The translations under genes were made by a program, and so were the position numbers. Below, in pieces: positions 1 to 10,254 of a DNA stretch of 64,000 nt. A model generated the notes under the pieces. It saw nothing but the letters and a program-made list of their open reading frames with translations, made no database searches and was not told where the DNA came from. Position 1 is the first letter of the stretch, and every line of letters starts with the position of its first letter. Source of the stretch: JBFGFX01 sp965232455 (GTDB lineage Bacteria; Pseudomonadota; Gammaproteobacteria; Steroidobacterales; Woeseiaceae); contig OZ246981.1 of the NCBI GenBank assembly GCA_965232455.1, positions 3,534,001-3,598,000 on the forward strand. Direction: 5' to 3'.

Positions 1-397
<397 letters not shown>

Positions 398-2515
398 ATG
401 TCAAAAGACAACGCACACCTCGCTCGTCTCGACGGTCAGGCCGTGTCACTCGTCCTGACGACCTCCTGCGGGGTTCCGGAAATCGCCTATCTTGGCGCAC
501 GCCTGCCCGACAGCCTGCCATTGGACGACGTGCTCGACCTGCGTCAGCACATCTCGGTGCCCGGTGGTCTGGACAACGCCGAAGCCCTCAACGTCATACC
601 GGAGACCGGCACGGGCTTCTCGGCCTATCCCGCGATTGTCGCGCATCGCGAGGGCCGGACGTTCCTTAGCCAACTCCGTCTCGACACGATTGAACGTCAT
701 CATGATCGTCTGGCCGTTCGACTGATCGAGGCGTTGGGTGAATACGCCGTGAACCTCTCGATCCGCCTGGACCCGCTCAGTGACGTGTTCACCTTCGAGG
801 TGACCATCGAAAACACCGGCGACTCGCCGCTCGTCGTCGACTGGCTGAGCAGCCTGACGATCCCCTTGCCCGCGGCATTCGATCAGATCGTCCTGTTCGA
901 CGGCCGCTGGGCAAACGAGTTTCAGTGGCGACAGCAGCCTCTGGTTACCGGCAGCATCCGCAAGGAAAACCGTCTCGGCCGCACGGCACACAACAGTTTT
1001 CCCTCGATGATTGTCGGTGAAGACGGATTCCGGTGGAACGCCGGGACCCTGATCGGGATGCATCTCGGCTGGAGCGGCAATCACCGGCTGGTCATCGATC
1101 GCACCCGTGACGGGCGCCTGTTCGCGCAGATGGGTGAGCTGCTGCAGCCCCAGGAGGTCGTCCTCGACGCCGGCGGATCCTATCGAACGCCGCCCGCTTA
1201 TCTCACGCACTCGAACAAAGGCCTCAACGGCGCGATGCGGCAACAACACCGCTTCGTGCGCAACAAGCTGTTGCGCAGGGAGTGGCGGTCGATTGAGCGC
1301 CCGGTGCACTTCAACACCTGGGAGGCCTGTTATTTTGCCCAGACGGAGACGCGCACGCTCGCCCTCGTCGAGCAGGCAGCCGCGCTCGGAAGCGAACGGT
1401 TCGTTCTCGACGACGGCTGGTTTCGGGGGCGCACCAGCGCCAACGCGGGACTTGGCGACTGGTCCGTTTGCCCGATCAAGTATCCACGCGGGCTCGAACC
1501 GGTCATCCAGGCGATCGAAGACCGCGGCATGCAATTCGGCCTGTGGATCGAGCCGGAGATGGTCAACGCGGACAGCGATCTCTTCCGCGCGCATCCCGAC
1601 TGGGTACTCGGTGAAGAAGGCCGCCGCCAGCCGCTCGGCAGGAATCAGTACGTACTCGACCTCAGCAAGCGCGAGGTGTTCGAGTATTTGGCGGAAACCA
1701 TCGGCGGCCTGATCGCGCGTTACGAACTCACGTATCTCAAATGGGACATGAACCGCGATCTCACGCATGCCACGGTTGGCGGACGGCCCGGATATCGCCG
1801 CACGACCGGGGCCGCCTACCGGCTGCTGGAGACGGTTTCCACTCGACACCCCGAGACGGAGATAGAGATTTGCGCCTCCGGCGGTGCGCGCGCGGACTAC
1901 GGAGCCCTCCGTTTCGGCAGCCGCATCTGGCCGTCCGACGTACACGACCCGCACGCGCGGCAGGTTCTGCAGCGTTCTTTCAGCCTCTTTTTCCCACCCG
2001 AAGTCATGGGGGCGCACATCGGCAATCGAGTCGATGAAATCACCGGCCGCCGGCATTCGATGAGTTTTCGCTGCGCGAGCGCCATCGTGGGACACTTTGG
2101 CGTGGAAAGCGATCCGCAAGCGCTGGACGACGAGGAAACCGCGACGCTACGATCGGCCATCGCCTTTTACAAGGCCAATCGCAAGTGGCTTCACGATGCC
2201 GAAAGTTTTTTTGTCGATCATGCAGAAGCCTGCATCGTCGCCCGGTTACAGGTGGCCGCCGACCGGCGGCGGGCGTTACTGGTTGTCGCGCAACTCGACG
2301 TATGTACCCACGCCGTTCCCGCTCCCCTCACGTTGAAGGGACTCGACCCTCTCGTCACTTACGACGTCGCACAGCTCGACCCCACGGATTACACAAGGCG
2401 GTCGACGATGTCGGCGGCGGGTTCCGCGCTCGAGGCCATCGGCCTGCAGCTGCCGCTGGGACATCCGGACTCGGCCCAGCTCTATCTGTTTGAAGCGCCG
2501 GAGCGAACGTCGTGA
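398..2515 (+). CDS. Alpha-galactosidase, GH36
   Basis: This 705-residue protein should hydrolyse terminal alpha-1,6-galactose from raffinose-type oligosaccharides or galactomannan fragments. Family marks are visible: [25 protein letters not shown], the KWDMNRDL motif holding the nucleophile Asp, and a later [10 protein letters not shown] with WPSD holding the acid/base Asp. The length is typical for bacterial GH36. No signal peptide is seen, so it is probably cytoplasmic and acts on imported oligosaccharides. It is the first gene of the operon and overlaps the next gene by four bases (GTGA). The ATG at 398 is the first reasonable start. Family assignment is firm; the exact natural substrate is inferred. 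Confidence 0.93.
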   Translation: MSKDNAHLARLDGQAVSLVLTTSCGVPEIAYLGARLPDSLPLDDVLDLRQHISVPGGLDNAEALNVIPETGTGFSAYPAIVAHREGRTFLSQLRLDTIERHHDRLAVRLIEALGEYAVNLSIRLDPLSDVFTFEVTIENTGDSPLVVDWLSSLTIPLPAAFDQIVLFDGRWANEFQWRQQPLVTGSIRKENRLGRTAHNSFPSMIVGEDGFRWNAGTLIGMHLGWSGNHRLVIDRTRDGRLFAQMGELLQPQEVVLDAGGSYRTPPAYLTHSNKGLNGAMRQQHRFVRNKLLRREWRSIERPVHFNTWEACYFAQTETRTLALVEQAAALGSERFVLDDGWFRGRTSANAGLGDWSVCPIKYPRGLEPVIQAIEDRGMQFGLWIEPEMVNADSDLFRAHPDWVLGEEGRRQPLGRNQYVLDLSKREVFEYLAETIGGLIARYELTYLKWDMNRDLTHATVGGRPGYRRTTGAAYRLLETVSTRHPETEIEICASGGARADYGALRFGSRIWPSDVHDPHARQVLQRSFSLFFPPEVMGAHIGNRVDEITGRRHSMSFRCASAIVGHFGVESDPQALDDEETATLRSAIAFYKANRKWLHDAESFFVDHAEACIVARLQVAADRRRALLVVAQLDVCTHAVPAPLTLKGLDPLVTYDVAQLDPTDYTRRSTMSAAGSALEAIGLQLPLGHPDSAQLYLFEAPERTS

Positions 2516-4467
2516 GCAGATCGCGGTTGGGCGTTTGTTATTACCCGGAGCACTGGCCGGAATCGTCCTGGTCCGGGCACGCCACGGCAATGCGGGAACT
2601 CGGTATCGAACTCGTTCGCGTCGGCGAATTCGCCTGGTCCAGAATCGAACCACGGCCCGCACATTTCAACTGGGATTGGCTGGACCGCGCGCTGGATACC
2701 CTGGCCGCCGCCGGCCTGGACGTCGTACTCGGTACGCCGACCGCGTGTCCGCCCCGGTGGCTCGTCGAACGGTACCCTGAGATCCTGCCGCAAACGCCGG
2801 TCGGTGTGATGCGTGGGTTCGGGTCGCGTCGGCATTACAGCTTTTCGAGTGAGGTTTACCGCGAACACTGCCAGCGAATTGTCGCCGAGCTGCTCGATCG
2901 TTATGCCGACAGGCGGGAAATCGTCGGCTGGCAGATCGACAACGAATTCGGCTGCCACGACACGACGCAGAGTTTCGGTCCCGACGCGGCGCGACGTTTC
3001 CGAACCTGGCTCGAAAAACGTTACGGCGACATCGAAACCTTGAATCGCGCCTGGGGAACGGTTTTCTGGAGCCAGGAGTACGATGCATTTCGTTCGGTAC
3101 CGCTTCCGGTCAACACGGTCACTGAGGCGAACCCGGCGCACTCCCTGGCACTGCGGCGATTTGCGTCCGACGAGGTGCGGGGGTTTCTGCGCGATCAGAC
3201 TAGCCTCATTCGCCGACGTGTCGGCAGGAGTGCCTGGCTGACGCACAACTTCATGGGCAATTTTTCAGACTTCGACCACTTCGAGCTTGGCGAAGATCTG
3301 GACCTTGCCAGCTGGGACAGTTATCCGCTCGGTTTCCTCGATCAATCCTGGTTCGATGAAGCCACGAAACGGCGTTATCGACAGACCGGCCATCCGGACT
3401 GGGCGGCGTTTCACCACGATCTGTACCGGGGCGTCGGCCGTGGCCGGTTTGCGGTCATGGAGCAACAGCCCGGACCGGTGAACTGGGCGGCCTGCAACGC
3501 GAGCCCTCTGCCGGGCATGGTTCGCCTGTGGGCCTGGGAGGCGATTGCGCACGGCGCCGAATTCGTCGCCTTTTTTCGCTGGCAGCAGGCGCCGTTTGCA
3601 CAGGAGCAAATGCACGCCGGATTGAATCTGCCGACGGGCGAACCGGCGGCGGTGCAGGACGAGGTCCGCCGTTTGGCGACGGAGCTTGCGGCGATCGCTC
3701 CGGGGGAAGCGGTGTCCGCCGACGTGGCGCTGGTATTCGACTACCCCTCCTGCTGGATGGCCGGCATTCAGCCGCAGTCGGAGGGGTACTCCGCGTTCCG
3801 CCAGACGTTCGACTACTACAGCGCGGCCAGGCAACTCGGTCTCGACGTGGATATCGTGTCCATCGGACAGGACCTGAACGACTACCGGCTCATCCTGTTG
3901 CCCGGCCTGCTGTCGCTCGACGACGCGGACGCTCGCAGGCTGGCCGCCAGCGGCGCAACGCTGCTGATCGGTCCGCGCTCCGGCAGTAAAACGAAGGAAT
4001 TCTCGATTTCCGAGGGCCTGCCGCCGGGACCGTTACGGGAGCTGATCGAACTGCGCGTTACGAGTGTGGATTCGATCCGAAACGGCGTCGAGATTCCGTT
4101 TGAGTACGCGGGCGAAAACCACGCCGTCGGCTGCTGGCTCGAACGGATCGAGTCCGCCATCCGGCCTCGCGCGACCACGGCGGACGGGCACGGCGTTTAT
4201 TATCGCAACGAGCGCTGTCACTACGTCGGCGGGGTGACCTCCGATGGTTTTTTGCGCAAGCTGTTGTCGGACATTTGCGACGACATCGGGTTGACGACGG
4301 TCGAGCTTGACGGTGGGCTCCGCCTTGCGCGCCGGGGAGACCTGAGGTTTGCGGTCAATTACGGTCCGCGAACGGCGGCTCTGCCCGACCACGCCGGACC
4401 GCTGCTCGCGGGTTCGGCCGAACTCGCGCGCACGGACGTCGCGATCTGGAGAAGCGACCGTGGCTGA
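2512..4467 (+). CDS. Beta-galactosidase, GH42
   Basis: This 651-residue enzyme of clan GH-A removes beta-linked galactose. It opens with [12 protein letters not shown], the usual start of GH42 proteins, and has QIDNEFG with the acid/base Glu and [10 protein letters not shown] with the nucleophile Glu. A trimerisation-type domain follows, then a small C-terminal beta domain. The GTG start overlaps the stop of the GH36 gene (GTGA), implying translational coupling. Its C-terminal codons overlap the start of galK by eight bases. No signal peptide is visible. Together with GH36 it lets the cell use both alpha- and beta-galactosides. Confidence 0.93.
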   Translation: MSRSRLGVCYYPEHWPESSWSGHATAMRELGIELVRVGEFAWSRIEPRPAHFNWDWLDRALDTLAAAGLDVVLGTPTACPPRWLVERYPEILPQTPVGVMRGFGSRRHYSFSSEVYREHCQRIVAELLDRYADRREIVGWQIDNEFGCHDTTQSFGPDAARRFRTWLEKRYGDIETLNRAWGTVFWSQEYDAFRSVPLPVNTVTEANPAHSLALRRFASDEVRGFLRDQTSLIRRRVGRSAWLTHNFMGNFSDFDHFELGEDLDLASWDSYPLGFLDQSWFDEATKRRYRQTGHPDWAAFHHDLYRGVGRGRFAVMEQQPGPVNWAACNASPLPGMVRLWAWEAIAHGAEFVAFFRWQQAPFAQEQMHAGLNLPTGEPAAVQDEVRRLATELAAIAPGEAVSADVALVFDYPSCWMAGIQPQSEGYSAFRQTFDYYSAARQLGLDVDIVSIGQDLNDYRLILLPGLLSLDDADARRLAASGATLLIGPRSGSKTKEFSISEGLPPGPLRELIELRVTSVDSIRNGVEIPFEYAGENHAVGCWLERIESAIRPRATTADGHGVYYRNERCHYVGGVTSDGFLRKLLSDICDDIGLTTVELDGGLRLARRGDLRFAVNYGPRTAALPDHAGPLLAGSAELARTDVAIWRSDRG

Positions 4468-5662
4468 CGGCGCCGAATCGCGCAGGCGTTTGGTCGAGCG
4501 GGCAAGAAACGGGTTCCGGGACCGTTTCGGCCGACCTCCGCGCTGGACCGTTGTTGCGCCGGGGCGCGTCAATCTGATCGGCGATCATACCGACTACAGC
4601 GGCGGACTGGCCATGCCGTTTGCCATCGAGCGACACACGGTGCTTTGCGCGTCTCCGGGCGCCGACGCCGAAACGCGCGGCATACGAGCGGTCAGTTCAA
4701 GCGCGGGCCCGGGAGCGATCATTGCCCTGGACGACCGGCCGATCGCCGGTCACCGGGACTGGACGCGCTATCTGCGCGGCGTCAGCAACGGCTTTCGCGA
4801 CGCGGGTATACCGCTCGTGCCCCTGGACGTCTTCTGCCACAGCAGCGTCCCGACCGGAGCCGGTCTGTCGAGCAGTGCGGCGCTCGAAGTCGCGATGGGC
4901 TGCGTGATCGAGTCCGCGGCCGGCGTAGAGCACGATCCCGCCAGAATGGTAAGAATCTGCAGGCAGGCGGAACACGAGTACGCAGGCGTGCCTTGCGGCG
5001 CGCTTGATCAATTCAGCGTTACGCATGCACGGGAGGGCCACGTCATGCTGTTCGACAGCAGAGCTGAGTCCGCGGAACAGGTCCCGTTCGCGCTGGACGA
5101 CGCGGAGCTCATGATTCTGGACAGCCGCGTAAAACACGCACTGGCGCAAAGCGAATATCCCAGCCGACGCCGGGAATGCGCCGCCGTCGAAGCGGCGCTG
5201 CAGCGCGGACTGCGGGACACGACGCTGGAGCAGCTGGACGAGGCGCCCGAGCTGAACGATCCTCTGCTCCGTCGACGGGCGACCCATGTAATCACCGAAA
5301 ACGAACGGGTACAGCGGTTCGCGGCGGCGCTGCGACAAGACGATGCGCGAACCGCGGGCATCTGCATGTACGAAAGCCACGACAGTCTGGCCCGGGACTA
5401 TGAAGTGAGCTGCCGCGAGACGGACCTGCTGGTCGATTTACTGGGCGACGCCTCGCTGGACGACGACGTTTACGGCGCGCGCATGACCGGCGGCGGCTTC
5501 GGCGGTTCCGTGATCGCGCTCGTTCGCGCCGGCGCGTCGGCCGAGATCGCCCGGCGCGTTGCCGCGGTTTACCAGGACGCAACCGGGCTGGAGCTTTCAC
5601 ACATGCGGGTCAACCCGCAGCAAGGCGTGCAAACGCTGCATGAGGGCAGGAACATTGAGTGA
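4460..5662 (+). CDS. galK: Galactokinase
   Basis: GalK phosphorylates galactose to galactose 1-phosphate, the entry step of the Leloir pathway. The protein has the galactokinase signature [15 protein letters not shown] near residue 37, the GHMP-kinase ATP loop [14 protein letters not shown], and a C-terminal [13 protein letters not shown]. From the GTG at 4460 it is 400 residues, close to the usual 380-390. I chose this start because it sits just before the GH42 stop and gives a normal N-terminus; the frame stays open further upstream but that would add unrelated sequence. It overlaps galT by a few codons, as expected for an operon. Confidence 0.92.
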   Translation: MADGAESRRRLVERARNGFRDRFGRPPRWTVVAPGRVNLIGDHTDYSGGLAMPFAIERHTVLCASPGADAETRGIRAVSSSAGPGAIIALDDRPIAGHRDWTRYLRGVSNGFRDAGIPLVPLDVFCHSSVPTGAGLSSSAALEVAMGCVIESAAGVEHDPARMVRICRQAEHEYAGVPCGALDQFSVTHAREGHVMLFDSRAESAEQVPFALDDAELMILDSRVKHALAQSEYPSRRRECAAVEAALQRGLRDTTLEQLDEAPELNDPLLRRRATHVITENERVQRFAAALRQDDARTAGICMYESHDSLARDYEVSCRETDLLVDLLGDASLDDDVYGARMTGGGFGGSVIALVRAGASAEIARRVAAVYQDATGLELSHMRVNPQQGVQTLHEGRNIE

Positions 5663-6671
5663 CTCAACAACGACACCGCACCGCCGCTACAACCCGCTCA
5701 ACGACTCCTGGGTGCTCGTGTCGCCGCATCGAACCCAGCGACCGTGGCAGGGGCAGCGCGAGAGTGCGGCGCCGGACGTCGACGCTTACGATGCGGACTG
5801 TTACCTCTGCCCTGGCAACGCACGCGCGGAGGGGGCGCGGAATCCGGACTATCCCGACGTTTTCGTTTTCGATAACGATTTTCCCGCGTTGCTGGAGCAT
5901 GCCAGCGAGGGCTCGGTCGAATCGCCCGGGCTTCTGAAACAGCAGCCCGTCAACGGAATCTGCCGTGTCATCTGTTACAGCCCGCGTCACGACCAGACGA
6001 TGGCGCAAATGAGCCGGCAGCAGATACGCCGCGTGGTCGATGCCTGGGCCGCCGAACACCGAAGCCTCGGCAAACGGTTTTCCTGGGTGCAGATATTCGA
6101 GAATCGCGGCCAATCGATGGGCTGCTCGAACCCGCACCCGCACGGCCAGATCTGGGCAACCGACCGGACGCCGGTCGAGGCCGACCGCGAGCTGCGCCAA
6201 CAGCAGCAATACTTTGACGATCACTCGCGAAGCCTGCTGGGGGACTACGCCGAGCTGGAAGTCCGCAAGCGCCGACGGGTGCTGCTGCAAACGGACGCGT
6301 GGCTGGTGGTCGTGCCCTGGTGGGCGGTCTGGCCGTTCGAGACGCTGCTCATCGCACGACGCCCCGTGCAACGCATTCATGAGCTCGAAGACGCCGACCG
6401 CGACGAGCTGGCCGACGTTCTGCAATCCCTGTGCCGCGCATACGACCGCCTGTTTGCAACGCCGTTTCCGTATTCAATGGGTTGGCACAGCGCGCCGGGC
6501 GGTAGCGATCTGCCGGCCTGGCGACTGCACGGACATTTTTATCCGCCGCTGCTTCGCTCCGCCGACGTGCGCAAGTTCATGGTCGGATTCGAGCTGCTCT
6601 CCGAGGCGCAGCGCGATTTGACACCCGAAGCCGCCTGCGAATCCCTGCGCCTCGTGCTGGATCGGCGATGA
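5655..6671 (+). CDS. galT: Galactose-1-phosphate uridylyltransferase
   Basis: GalT exchanges UMP between UDP-glucose and galactose 1-phosphate. The protein begins with HRRYNPLNDSWVLVSPHR, the standard GalT opening, and has the active-site stretch GCSNPHPHGQIW with the nucleophilic His. CYLCPGNAR carries the Cys pair that often binds zinc. I chose TTG at 5655 because AGGGCAGG lies just upstream; an ATG at 5640 is the alternative and adds five residues. It is followed ten bases later by the symporter gene. The epimerase galE needed to complete the cycle is not in this window. Confidence 0.9.
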   Translation: MSDSTTTPHRRYNPLNDSWVLVSPHRTQRPWQGQRESAAPDVDAYDADCYLCPGNARAEGARNPDYPDVFVFDNDFPALLEHASEGSVESPGLLKQQPVNGICRVICYSPRHDQTMAQMSRQQIRRVVDAWAAEHRSLGKRFSWVQIFENRGQSMGCSNPHPHGQIWATDRTPVEADRELRQQQQYFDDHSRSLLGDYAELEVRKRRRVLLQTDAWLVVVPWWAVWPFETLLIARRPVQRIHELEDADRDELADVLQSLCRAYDRLFATPFPYSMGWHSAPGGSDLPAWRLHGHFYPPLLRSADVRKFMVGFELLSEAQRDLTPEAACESLRLVLDRR

Positions 6672-6681
6672 AGGAACCCCT

Positions 6682-8115
6682 ATGACCAACCTCCCACAGA
6701 TGCTGGTGTTCATCGGCCTGACCGCTGCGATCGGCCTCATTACCTATCTCAAGTGCCGTGCGAGCGGCGACCGCAGCACGGATTCAAACAAGGAATACTT
6801 CCTCGCCAGCGGCGGCCTGAGCTGGTTTTTCGTCGCGGGCTCGATCACGCTGACGAATCTGAGCACCGATCAGCTCGTCGGCATGAACGGCAATCAGATG
6901 CTGCTGCTGGCGTGGTGGGAGCTCGCCGCCGTCGTCGGTCTGATCATCCTCGGCACCGTATTCATCCCCATCTATTATCGATACGAATGCACCACGACCA
7001 CCGAACTTCTCGAAAAACGCTACGGCAGTAAACACATCCGCGCGACCATTGCGTCGCTGTTCCTGCTGGGCAACATCTTCATATATCTGCCGATCATGCT
7101 CTACACCGGTTCACTGTTCATGAAATCGATGTTCGGTTTGTCGGCGCCCATAATACTCATCGCGACGGCGTTCGCCTGTGTGGGCGCCGCGTATGCGATT
7201 TTCGGCGGGCTGCGCGCGGTCGCCGTGTCGGACACCTACAGCGGTATCGGGCTCCTCTCGATGGCCCTGCTTGTGGTTTTCCTGGCCCTGTCCGCCATCA
7301 ATTTCGATTTCACGGGCATCCCTCCGGAACGCCTGACACTGATCGGGGACAGTGACTCCCCAATCCCCTGGCACACCCTGCTGACCGGCATGATTTTCAT
7401 TCAGATTTTTTACTGGAGCACCAATCAGACGATCACTCAGCGGGCCATGGCGGCGCCCACGGTGCGGGAAGCGCAAAAGGGCGTGTTTACGGCGGCGGCC
7501 ATAAGGCTCGTCATCGTGCCGGCCATCATCGTCATTCCGGGCATCTGCGCCTACAAGCTGTACGGTGACATCGGCGATGCCGCCTACGGCCAGCTGGTCG
7601 GCGACCTTTTGCCTCCCTGGTTGTCGGGTGCGTTCGCGGCCATGATGGCCGCGGCCGTTCTGACGAGTTTCAACAGCGTCCTGAATTCATCGGCAACGCT
7701 CTACGTCTGCGACCTGCACGAAACCTATCTCGACGAGACTCCGAACGTTCACCGCCTCAACACGGTCATCTCCATTTCGTTCGTCATCACCGCGATCGCT
7801 CTCGTCCCGGTGTACAACGGCGCGGACAGCATCATCAATCTCGTGCAGCAGCTCAACGGGCTATTGAGCATGCCGATACTGTCGGCGTTTATCACCGGCC
7901 TGGTATTTCGCAACGTCGATTCCAGAGCGGTGATCGCCAGCGTCATTCTCGGCACCGGACTTTACGCCCTGTTCACGTTCTGGTGGACGCCGCTCCACTA
8001 CATCCACCTGATGCTGATCACGCTGATTTTCTGCGTCGCGTGCGCGCTCACGCTGAATCGGCTGATGTTCGGTAAAACCGCAAGCCTGGGACGCGCCGGG
8101 GTGGTCGGCGCCTGA
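6682..8115 (+). CDS. Sodium/sugar symporter, SSS (SGLT-like) family
   Basis: This 477-residue inner-membrane protein has about 13-14 hydrophobic segments and the SSS-family core: a first helix, then SNKEYFLASGGLSWFF and ITLTNLSTDQLVGMNG, where the sodium and substrate sites of SGLT proteins lie. YWSTNQTITQRAMAA is the typical TM6-7 signature of sugar members such as vSGLT. As the last gene of a GH36-GH42-galK-galT operon it most likely imports galactose or a galactoside with Na+. AAGGA upstream of ATG 6682 is a suitable ribosome site. Sodium coupling is inferred from the family. Confidence 0.88.
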   Translation: MTNLPQMLVFIGLTAAIGLITYLKCRASGDRSTDSNKEYFLASGGLSWFFVAGSITLTNLSTDQLVGMNGNQMLLLAWWELAAVVGLIILGTVFIPIYYRYECTTTTELLEKRYGSKHIRATIASLFLLGNIFIYLPIMLYTGSLFMKSMFGLSAPIILIATAFACVGAAYAIFGGLRAVAVSDTYSGIGLLSMALLVVFLALSAINFDFTGIPPERLTLIGDSDSPIPWHTLLTGMIFIQIFYWSTNQTITQRAMAAPTVREAQKGVFTAAAIRLVIVPAIIVIPGICAYKLYGDIGDAAYGQLVGDLLPPWLSGAFAAMMAAAVLTSFNSVLNSSATLYVCDLHETYLDETPNVHRLNTVISISFVITAIALVPVYNGADSIINLVQQLNGLLSMPILSAFITGLVFRNVDSRAVIASVILGTGLYALFTFWWTPLHYIHLMLITLIFCVACALTLNRLMFGKTASLGRAGVVGA

Positions 8116-8153
8116 CGTAAGGCAGACCGCGATCACTGTTACCCGACCACCAT

Positions 8154-8186
8154 TGTAGGAACTCGTCCTGGTGGACGATCCGCTCC
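8154..8186 (+). repeat. Degenerate REP element
   Basis: TGTAGGAACTCGTCC followed by TGGTGGACGATC resembles the GTAGGAGCCCGTCC / TGACGGGCGAC repeat found elsewhere in this window, with several changes. The short GTCC-TGGT-GGAC stem is kept. Confidence 0.55.
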
Positions 8187-8202
8187 TTTTAACGACCGTG
8201 CC

Positions 8203-8289
8203 CGGCCTTGCCATTGGGGAGCTCTGTGGGGGAATGGCTCCCTTCGGTCCGCTTTATTTCCCCCACAGAGCTCCCCAACGACAAGGCCG
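8203..8289 (+). repeat. Variable-stem hairpin element, copy 1
   Basis: The element is a nested inverted repeat: 8-bp outer stem (CGGCCTTG at 8203-8210 with CAAGGCCG at 8282-8289), a 3x3 mismatch, then a perfect 21-bp inner stem (8214-8234 with 8258-8278) and a 23-nt loop (8235-8257) that begins TGGCTCCCTTCGG. The loop plus six flanking base pairs (35 nt) recurs exactly, in reverse complement, in copy 2, while the rest of the stem differs completely. Total length is 87 nt. There is no T-run, so it is not a standard terminator. Function is unknown to me. Confidence 0.9.
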
Positions 8290-8346
8290 ATTGTGCCACC
8301 GCTAAAGTTCGTGGACGCCATCTGTTCGACCAGGGTGCAATGCGGA

Positions 8347-8433
8347 GAGGATTGGTGCCGGGGACCCCTTTAGGGGAAATAAAGCGGACCGAAGGGAGCC
8401 ATTCCCCTAAAGGGGTCCCCGGTAGCAATCCTC
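8347..8433 (-). repeat. Variable-stem hairpin element, copy 2 (inverted)
   Basis: The architecture is identical to copy 1, with unrelated stem sequence: 8-bp outer stem (GAGGATTG at 8347-8354 with CAATCCTC at 8426-8433), 3x3 mismatch, perfect 21-bp inner stem (8358-8378 with 8402-8422) and a 23-nt loop (8379-8401). The loop is the exact reverse complement of copy 1's. The length is again 87 nt, and 57 nt separate the two elements. Confidence 0.9.
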
Positions 8434-8509
8434 CGACGACATACTCAACCAGCACTTAGCTTCGGAGAATCGGCCGGCTGCCATCCATCGCGAATCAAGC
8501 GTATCCTCG

Positions 8510-8536
8510 TGTCAATTCCGCGAACCCCCAATCGTC
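8510..8536 (+). promoter_or_regulatory. Candidate ECF sigma promoter
   Basis: TGTCAA at 8510-8515 and CGTC at 8533-8536 are separated by 17 bp and lie about 60 bp before the YCII gene. TGTC-type -35 and CGTC-type -10 elements are known for ECF41-like sigma groups. The site would suit autoregulation of the YCII-ECF42 pair, but the match is short. Confidence 0.3.
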
Positions 8537-8594
8537 ATCATTCCGAACGCACTCGACGTGCACGATTGAAACACTGGATTGAAGGAGACGACAC

Positions 8595-8948
8595 ATGGCG
8601 ACTTTTGCCCTGTTACTGAACCACACGCCCGATCGTTACGAGGGTATCAGCGAAGACGACTACATGGTCATGATCAAAGACTACGTGGGATGGGTCGAGA
8701 AACTGACCGCGGACGGCATTTATCAGGGTGGCCACAAGCTCAAGGCGGCGCCCGGAAAGATGCTGACCTCCTCGGCGGGCTCGATCGAAATTCACGAGAG
8801 CCCGTTTGCCGAGCTCTCGGAGGTGCTTGGCGGCCTCATGATCATCGAGGCCGACGACTACGAAAAGGCGACCGAGATCGCAAGAACCTGCCCGCACCTG
8901 ATCCACAACCGCAGTCTGGAAATTCGCGAGATCGAGAACGTCGACTAG
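8595..8948 (+). CDS. YCII/DGPF-domain protein partnered with ECF42 sigma factor
   Basis: This 117-residue single-domain protein has the ferredoxin-like YCII fold, visible as an N-terminal FALLLNHTPDRYEG strand, a GGHKL turn and a C-terminal LGGLMIIEADDYEKA segment. DGPF/YCII proteins are the standard genomic neighbours of ECF42 sigma factors. They are thought to act in the same response, though their biochemical activity is not established. AAGGAGACG before ATG 8595 is a good ribosome site. The sigma gene starts at the base after the stop codon, so the two are almost certainly co-expressed. Confidence 0.85.
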   Translation: MATFALLLNHTPDRYEGISEDDYMVMIKDYVGWVEKLTADGIYQGGHKLKAAPGKMLTSSAGSIEIHESPFAELSEVLGGLMIIEADDYEKATEIARTCPHLIHNRSLEIREIENVD

Positions 8949-10223
8949 ATGAGCTCATCTCCCTCGACGGAGGCGGAAACGCGGCGCCAGCTCGATCTCC
9001 TGGTGCGCCGCGAGCGGGGTCGGCTGGTTGCCGACCTCGTCGCTTATCTCGGCGGCAACAACATCGCGCTGGCCGAGGACGTCGCTCAGGACGCACTGGT
9101 CGCCGCGATGGCGACGTGGCCCTACCGCGGCATGCCGGACAACCCGGGCGCCTGGCTGGCCCGGGTCGCGCGCAACAAGGCGATTGACCGCCTTCGCCGC
9201 GCGCGCAAGGAGGCGCCCTACGTCGAAGAGCGTGACCGCCGGGAGACGCCGGACGCGGGCAACCTCTTTGCAACCCGCGTTGCGGATCCGGAACTCCGGC
9301 TCATAATCCTCTGCTGTACCGACGGCGTCGGGGAAATGGACCGGTTGGCGCTGACGCTCAAGGTCGTCAGCGGATTCACGGCGCGGGAAATAGCGAGCGT
9401 GTTCCTGCTCAGCGAGACGGCGATCGCCCAACGTCTCGCACGCGCAAAACGCAAGCTGCGGCGGCTGCATGCGAATTCGGACGACGGACTGGATGCCTCG
9501 CCGTCGCGTTTCGAGATCGGCGCGAGACTCGGCACGGTGCTGAAGGTGGTGTACCTGATGTTCAGCCTGGGTTACGCACCGCGCAGCGGCGACACGTCCA
9601 TCCGGCGCGACGTCGCGTTGGAGGCCGTCCGCATCGCCCGCGAGATCGCGGACAACCGCGCGACGGATCGTCCGGAAGCGAAAGCGCTCGCCGCGTTACT
9701 CTGTTTCCAGGCGTCCAGGCTCGACGTAAGAGAGGACGCCGACGGCGCCATCGTGTTGCTGCGCAATCAGCCCAGGGAAAAATGGAACGGGCGGATGATC
9801 CACGACGGGCTCGCCTATCTCGCTGCGTCGAAATCGGCCACCACGGTGAGCCGTTATCACCTCGAAGCCGGTATCGCCGCGGCGCACGCGGCGGCGCCGT
9901 CGTGGCAAAGCTGCGACTGGGGTTCGATCGTGAGCTTTTACGACCGGCTTCTACAAATCGTGGACTCGCCGGTGGTTACCGTCAATGCCTGCGTCGCCAG
10001 GGCCATGAACGGCGACGCGGCAACGGCCTTGGACGTTCTCGACTCCCTGGCGGACGAACCGGTGCTCGAGAATTATGCGCCGTATTTTGTCGCGCGCGCG
10101 GAGGTGCTCTGTCAGCTCGATCGGGACGCCGAGGCAATGTCCAATTTCGAGCGCGCGATCGGCTGCGGGGCCTCCGAACCCGTGCTGAGGCACCTGGAAC
10201 AACGGCTGGCATCCTGTGTCTGA
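8949..10223 (+). CDS. ECF42-type RNA polymerase sigma factor
   Basis: This 424-residue protein is far longer than a typical 180-residue ECF sigma factor. Region 2 lies around residues 25-90 (LAEDVAQDALVAAMATWP, then RVARNKAIDRLRR) and region 4 around 125-180 (FTAREIASVFLLSETAIAQRLARAKRKLR). The remaining roughly 240 residues form an alpha-helical, TPR-like C-terminal extension (DUF6596 type). That extension and the YCII gene directly upstream mark ECF42, a group without a classical anti-sigma factor in which the extension is thought to be required for activity. Target genes cannot be identified here. Confidence 0.9.
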   Translation: MSSSPSTEAETRRQLDLLVRRERGRLVADLVAYLGGNNIALAEDVAQDALVAAMATWPYRGMPDNPGAWLARVARNKAIDRLRRARKEAPYVEERDRRETPDAGNLFATRVADPELRLIILCCTDGVGEMDRLALTLKVVSGFTAREIASVFLLSETAIAQRLARAKRKLRRLHANSDDGLDASPSRFEIGARLGTVLKVVYLMFSLGYAPRSGDTSIRRDVALEAVRIAREIADNRATDRPEAKALAALLCFQASRLDVREDADGAIVLLRNQPREKWNGRMIHDGLAYLAASKSATTVSRYHLEAGIAAAHAAAPSWQSCDWGSIVSFYDRLLQIVDSPVVTVNACVARAMNGDAATALDVLDSLADEPVLENYAPYFVARAEVLCQLDRDAEAMSNFERAIGCGASEPVLRHLEQRLASCV

Positions 10224-10254
10224 GCGTCCTATGCACGCTCGGGGGAGACGCGCC

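Larger units (their letters stand above)
8116..8594. other. Gene-free region holding paired hairpins and a REP-like element
   Basis: This 479-bp gap between the symporter and the YCII gene has no convincing coding sequence. It holds a degenerate REP element (8154-8186), two 87-nt hairpins in inverted orientation (8203-8289 and 8347-8433) and a candidate ECF-type promoter (8510-8536). The short open frames running through the hairpins are by-products of the palindromes. Confidence 0.8.

Noticed and set aside
446..2119. A 557-codon minus-strand open frame
   Set aside because: It is a shadow of the GH36 gene, with no ribosome site or recognisable domain.
8203..8433. CRISPR array or standard terminators
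   Set aside because: There are only two units in inverted orientation with different stems and no spacers, and no T-runs follow them.
8139..8459. Small proteins across the paired hairpins
   Set aside because: Similar peptides appear on both strands because the DNA is palindromic; no ribosome sites or codon bias support them.
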